Source: Bog-756 sp963753905 (GTDB lineage Bacteria > Actinomycetota > Acidimicrobiia > Acidimicrobiales > RAAP-2). From it: 64,000 bases of DNA. Each line of letters starts with the position of its first letter. Within the stretch, counting starts at the first letter, position 1. Location of the stretch: assembly GCA_963753905.1 (NCBI GenBank), contig CAVWDZ010000001.1, positions 992,001 to 1,056,000 on the forward strand. Reading direction: 5' to 3'. The notes below the pieces were generated by a model, which worked only from the letters and a program-made list of their open reading frames with translations, was not told the origin of the DNA and searched no databases. The position numbers and the translations under genes are program-made. Positions 60,455 to 64,000 of the stretch are shown piece after piece.

Positions 60455-60582
60455 GGTGTCCCACTCGTGCCGGACGCCGGCGGTTAGCGACCAGCAAGCA
60501 CTCGGGGCCGATGGTGCGCCGATAGGGGGCAGCTTGCTAAGTCTGAGCCTGTGATCGCCAAATGGATCAATGGTGCCCTGAA

Positions 60583-61842
60583 TCAGGGCGAACCGTTCGC
60601 TTGGACACCAGGGACGAAGGTTGAACTGTCAAGAATTGGTCCGGGCATCGGCGCATAAAGTGTAAATGCGTGTGGCCCGGTGGTCACTTCCGTCAGTTCG
60701 GTGAATCGACCGAACGACGGATCGGAGAAAGTGATCGTTGCCGGGTAGTCGGTCACGGTCCCGGCCGCGCAATCCGGATCGCAGTCGTCGTATCCCCAGG
60801 TTCCGTTGCCGACAGCACTCTGGCTATTCCACGAAGTCCAGGTCATGTCGCCGACGATGTTCCCGGCGTCGCCTGAGATTTGGACCACATTGGGTTCGGT
60901 CCCGATCCAAGGTGTTTGCTCCAACGTCACGATGGGCAAGGTGGGCTCTGGAAGCAGCCAGTAGCCGTCACCGTCTGGTTGGGCGGCTATGGAACCGATG
61001 GGGTACTGCGGTGGAGGCGATCCCGAGGTCGCCAGCGAACCGTGGAAGACGGCGTCGCCAAATGCGAACACGCCACCGTCGGCACCTGCCAGCCAGTAAC
61101 CGTCACCCTCTGGAGCGGTGGCGATGCCGACGATCGGGGCATTGAGGGTCTGGCCCCCTAGGGACCCTGCGAACGGCGCCTGGCCGAATGCGAAGACGCC
61201 ACCGTCAACCGCCACCAGCCAGTAGCCCGACGATGCAGCCGCCATCCCGACGATCGGCGCATTGAGCTGCTTACCACCCATGGAGCCGTCGAATGCGGCA
61301 TCGCCGAACCCGAAGACGCCGCCGTCGGATGCCACTAACCAGTAGCCCTTCCCATCGGGGGATGCGGCAATACCAACGATCGGCTTGTTCAAGGGTTTCC
61401 CCCCCATCGAGCCGTAGAAGCCGGCGTCACCGAAAGCGAAGACGCCGCCGTCGGAGGCGACCAGCCAATAACCCCGGCCATTGGAGGTCGGCGCCATAGC
61501 GACGACGGGTTGGTTTAGGTGAAGCGAGCCGGTCGAGCCGTAGAAGTCAGCACCGCCGAAGGCGAACACCCCACCATCTGAGGAGACGAGCCAGAGGCCC
61601 TGCCCGTCGGGTGCACTGGCCATTCCGACCACCGGGAAGTTGTAGGCGACAGTTCGGGTTCCCAGATTAGGAGCGGACCCGAGGGCGACCGGCTGGTACA
61701 AGGATGGGGAGTTGGTGTATGGATTGATCGCGGCGGCCGCAGCCTTGTGGACCGGAGCAACGACCGTGAGTACGGCCAGTACGATTGCCACTCCGACCCA
61801 TTTGTGGGCCTTCATCCGTCGAATCCCCAGTGCATTCCCCAT
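60583..61842 (-). CDS. Secreted WLVASDGGVFAFG-repeat protein
   Basis: 419 residues; GGGAGGAG lies 5 bases before ATG 61842. Signal peptide (VGVAIVLAVLTVVAPVHKAAAA). Residues about 70-300 are five or six repeats of about 42 residues, GYWLVASDGGVFAFGDAxFYGS followed by LNxPIVGIAAxPDGKGYW, probably propeller blades. The last 110 residues form a separate domain (VTLEQTPWIGTEPNVVQISG, YDDCDPDCAAGTVTDYP) with possible disulfides. In my knowledge this repeat is typical of Acidimicrobiia surface or peptidoglycan-associated proteins. Function unknown. Confidence 0.85.
   Translation of the reverse strand: MGNALGIRRMKAHKWVGVAIVLAVLTVVAPVHKAAAAAINPYTNSPSLYQPVALGSAPNLGTRTVAYNFPVVGMASAPDGQGLWLVSSDGGVFAFGGADFYGSTGSLHLNQPVVAMAPTSNGRGYWLVASDGGVFAFGDAGFYGSMGGKPLNKPIVGIAASPDGKGYWLVASDGGVFGFGDAAFDGSMGGKQLNAPIVGMAAASSGYWLVAVDGGVFAFGQAPFAGSLGGQTLNAPIVGIATAPEGDGYWLAGADGGVFAFGDAVFHGSLATSGSPPPQYPIGSIAAQPDGDGYWLLPEPTLPIVTLEQTPWIGTEPNVVQISGDAGNIVGDMTWTSWNSQSAVGNGTWGYDDCDPDCAAGTVTDYPATITFSDPSFGRFTELTEVTTGPHAFTLYAPMPGPILDSSTFVPGVQANGSP
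60950..61650 (-). repeat. Tandem ~126-bp coding repeats of the WLVASDGGVFAFG protein
   Basis: Units of about 42 codons repeat with the plus-strand core CCGAA(C/T)GCGAAGACGCCGCCGTC (reverse complement of GGVFAFG). They are less uniform than in the YVTN gene. Confidence 0.65.
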
Positions 61843-61881
61843 AGCGACTCCTCCCGTCGACCCCGCGCTTTACAGTGTCTA

Positions 61882-61900
61882 GCCCCTCGGGGCAGTTTTT
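61882..61900 (+). terminator. Terminator-like hairpin with T-run on the plus strand
   Basis: GCCCCTCGGGGC (61882-61893) folds on itself and is followed by AGTTTTT. No plus-strand gene ends nearby, so it may stop antisense transcription or be chance. Confidence 0.3.
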
Positions 61901-62079
61901 GCCCTGGTTGCGATCCGACCCAACGCTGCGAAGGAATGACCCAGCACGCAGAGCGACTTGTCGTCTGAGCTTGCGACGGTTGTGCCCGTAACTACAGGGG
62001 CGAAAGTCCCATATGCGCCCCTGACCCGGCAGCGTTGGGGGGTAGGCACCTCTGTGGTCCCCTCTGAGAGAATGGCCAC

Positions 62080-62481
62080 ATGTCCCTGCCGTCAGACCCG
62101 TACTACCGAGACGATCTCGCCCTGGTCCACCACAAAGGCTTCGCTTTTCATGCCCAAGCGTGTGCACCAGGGATCGTGGCCCTTCTGGAATCGGTTCGGC
62201 AAAGAGACGGCCTGGTCCTGGAAATCGGATGTGGCAGTGGACTCCTTACCAAAGAGCTCGTTCGCTCAGGTCACCGTGTCGTGGCCAGCGATGCCTCACC
62301 GGCCATGCTTCGCCTTGCTCAAATAACCGCCCCTGGTGCTGAGCAGATCCTGAGGCTCACCCTGCCCGATGACACCGTCCCCAAGGTTGATGCCATCGTG
62401 GGGGTTGGACACGCACTGAACTACTTGCCGGACGCCGGCGCGATCAATCGTGCCTTAGTGTCTCTAGCTACTTTCCCCTGA
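62080..62481 (+). pseudogene. Class I SAM-dependent methyltransferase, truncated by an IS element
   Basis: 133 codons. N-terminal half of a Rossmann methyltransferase: YYRDDLALVHHKGFAFHAQA, SAM motif I VLEIGCGSGLLTKELV, VVASDASPAMLRLA, and VDAIVGVGHALNYLPDAGAINRALVSLA. At that point family members continue with RPGG and another hundred residues, but here the frame reads TFP and stops. The IS element begins at this point. The gene is therefore cut after about 130 residues and should be non-functional. Confidence 0.8.
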
Positions 62482-64000
62482 AAAAGCCGGTGTGACCACC
62501 GATCGGGGTTGGATGTGGACTGCGTCTGACCATGGAGTGATTCCGCCTCCGATCCTGGCTGCAGTGGGTCCGATTCGTCCTACTCGGAGATGGTCAGTGC
62601 TCCGATCTTCACCAGGTTGTGGTTGAACACCCCGTAGCCACACCAGGTGCGGACTCCTTCGATCCCGTCGATCTGTGTTCGGTTCCATCCGAAGTCCCGT
62701 TTGAGACAACTGATCCGGCCTTCGCTCCCGGTTCTCCACTTCACCAGGCGCTGGAACTGCGGTCTACTTTCGACGGCGCGTCGTGACGCACTCGGTTTGC
62801 CTTTGGTGGGTAGGACAACCGTTCGCACCCCGAGCGCACTGAGCTGTTCGCCGACGGCGGTCTCGCCATAACCGCGATCAGCGGTGACCGCTTTGGGTAC
62901 TCGCTTGGCCCGGCGCGTGACGCGCTCGACGGCCGGGACGAGCATCGGTGCATCCGGCGGGTTGCCGACTTCGACGTTGTGGTCGATCACCACACCGTCC
63001 TCGTTGTCGACGACCTGTGCCTTGTAGCCGAACTCGACGGGCTTGCCGAGTCTGCCCTTGCGGATCGGACGGGCATCGGGATCATGCAGTGACACCAACC
63101 TGGTCGCCCCGTCGGGCACCTCACCACAGAGACGTCGCTCGGTCTGCTCGGCGACCTGTTCGATCCGATCGGCAGTGATCTCCAAGTCGCCGGCAATTGC
63201 GCAAAGCCTTCCTGGGGCGGCGTTACCAAGGCGCCTCAGTCCTCGGCGGGCGTTCGCCGCCACCTGTCGGGCCTCGGCGACGGCCGTCTGGGCGATCCGG
63301 ACCATGTCGGCATTGATGGCCATGACCTCGTCTTTTGCCTCGCCAGTGCGTCGTCGAAGGTTGGCACCGATGGACCGGGCCCGAGCCCGCATCATCCGAG
63401 TCCGGTCCCGAGAGGTGGTCTTGGACGCCAATCCCGCACCCTTCAACTTCTCGATGCCTTTGGCCATCTTGGCCACGCCCTTGGCCAACAGACCCGAGTC
63501 CGTCGGGTAGGCAACGTTGGCGGGAACCACCGTGGTGTCGGCACGGACCTTGTTGGTCTTCAACACCTTGGCCGCCTGGGCCTTGGCCAACAGCGCCTCG
63601 TTCAACCCGTCGACCGCCGATGACCCGCACCGGGTGGTGATCTTCATCAACGTGGTCGGGTGGGGCACTGCCAAGCCCAACGGGATCCGACAGAACCGCT
63701 GCCACGAGATGGAGTCAGCGACCTCGCGACACAGTGGCTCGAACCCCAAGCGGTAGCGGTACTTCAAGAACATCAGCCGGAGGTACGTCTCGATGGGCAC
63801 GGACGGGCGTCCGAGGGCGGCGTGGAAGTGGGCCCGGAACGGTTCGAAGAAGGCCGGATCGTCCAGCAGGCGGTCGACCGACTCCAACTCGGAGGGCATC
63901 CCGAGGCACATCTCGGGGAGGATCGCTTCCCACAACGTGGGCTGCGCGTTTACAGTTCTCAACACGATGGCCTCGATCCGTACTAGTCCTACGGTTCGGG
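62470..64000 (-). mobile_element. Insertion sequence (ISNCY/IS1182-like), right end beyond the window
   Basis: The left boundary is inferred from the point where methyltransferase homology ends, near 62470. The element carries one transposase gene on the minus strand and runs to the end of the window, so its other terminus, target duplication and inverted repeats cannot be read. The bases ACTTTCCCCTGAAAAAGCCG at the left side are candidate terminal sequence. Confidence 0.65.
62580..63965 (-). CDS. DDE transposase (ISNCY/IS1182-like)
   Basis: 461 residues, GTG start at 63965. DUF772-type N-terminal domain (LDDPAFFEPFRAHFHAALG, PIETYLRLMFLKYRYRLGFE, SISWQRFCRIPLG), followed by the DDE catalytic core: first Asp in KVRADTTVVPANVAYPTDSG, second in AVTADRGYGETAV, Glu in KWRTGSEGRISCLKRDFGWNR. 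A long coiled-coil-like insert (about residues 165-270, rich in Ala, Arg and Glu) sits between the first and second Asp. The frame is intact, so the element may still be active. It excises or copies its own IS. Confidence 0.9.
   Translation of the reverse strand: MLRTVNAQPTLWEAILPEMCLGMPSELESVDRLLDDPAFFEPFRAHFHAALGRPSVPIETYLRLMFLKYRYRLGFEPLCREVADSISWQRFCRIPLGLAVPHPTTLMKITTRCGSSAVDGLNEALLAKAQAAKVLKTNKVRADTTVVPANVAYPTDSGLLAKGVAKMAKGIEKLKGAGLASKTTSRDRTRMMRARARSIGANLRRRTGEAKDEVMAINADMVRIAQTAVAEARQVAANARRGLRRLGNAAPGRLCAIAGDLEITADRIEQVAEQTERRLCGEVPDGATRLVSLHDPDARPIRKGRLGKPVEFGYKAQVVDNEDGVVIDHNVEVGNPPDAPMLVPAVERVTRRAKRVPKAVTADRGYGETAVGEQLSALGVRTVVLPTKGKPSASRRAVESRPQFQRLVKWRTGSEGRISCLKRDFGWNRTQIDGIEGVRTWCGYGVFNHNLVKIGALTISE

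Noticed and set aside
1..64000. CRISPR arrays, tRNA and rRNA genes
   Set aside because: No regularly spaced short repeats other than the coding repeats of the two secreted proteins, and no tRNA arm patterns or rRNA segments were seen.

Overview
The window is very GC-rich and densely coded through about 50.4 kb. The gene set points to an actinobacterium, most likely of the Acidimicrobiia: F420-type luciferase-like oxidoreductase, many FadE/FadD/CaiB-type acyl-CoA genes, class I P450s with a small ferredoxin, likely leaderless TANNNT promoters, and a secreted protein built from WLVASDGGVFAFG repeats that I associate with that class. This is an inference; no rRNA or other marker gene is present. 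I found no tRNA, rRNA or CRISPR array.

Region 1 (1-24.8 kb) is a catabolic island. It holds acyl-CoA dehydrogenases (ACADs), enoyl-CoA hydratases, family III CoA-transferases, AMP-forming acyl-CoA ligases, an amidohydrolase, a P450, a copper amine oxidase and a P450-type ferredoxin. Two divergent neighbours at 7.4-9.6 kb, a crotonase and a CaiB-type transferase, both look circularly permuted. ACADs come as a divergent large/short pair (2.4-4.7 kb) and as a single-chain fusion (19.8-22.0 kb). A secreted glycosidase-like gene follows, with a late frameshift.

Region 2 (24.8-34.6 kb) contains an alpha/beta hydrolase, a SDR, and between them what looks like the catalytic 3' end (domains V and VI) of a group II intron. 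Next is a four-gene minus-strand operon (sulfatase, acyl-CoA ligase, Gfo/Idh/MocA oxidoreductase, VOC protein), then RidA, RraA, cupin and ureidoglycolate-lyase-like genes.

Region 3 (34.7-50.4 kb) starts with a Liv-type ABC importer (lipoprotein, fused LivH-LivM permease, two ATPases) behind a good promoter. It continues with a thiolase frameshifted at a G run, a SDR, a crotonase, a non-canonical thiolase, a second divergent ACAD pair, and a P450 / gluconate-dehydrogenase-subunit-3 / GMC oxidoreductase set. A plausible reading of regions 1-3 is import, oxygenation, desulfation or deamination, CoA activation and beta-oxidation-like shortening of bulky or branched substrates. The actual substrate cannot be read from the sequence.

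Region 4 (50.4-64 kb) is different: sparser, visibly less GC-rich and partly decayed. It holds a frameshifted isocitrate-lyase/PEP-mutase relative, a four-helix membrane protein gene split by one amber codon, an Ig-like fragment, small membrane or stress-type proteins, two secreted repeat proteins around a lipoprotein, and a methyltransferase cut off next to an IS element that runs to the window edge.
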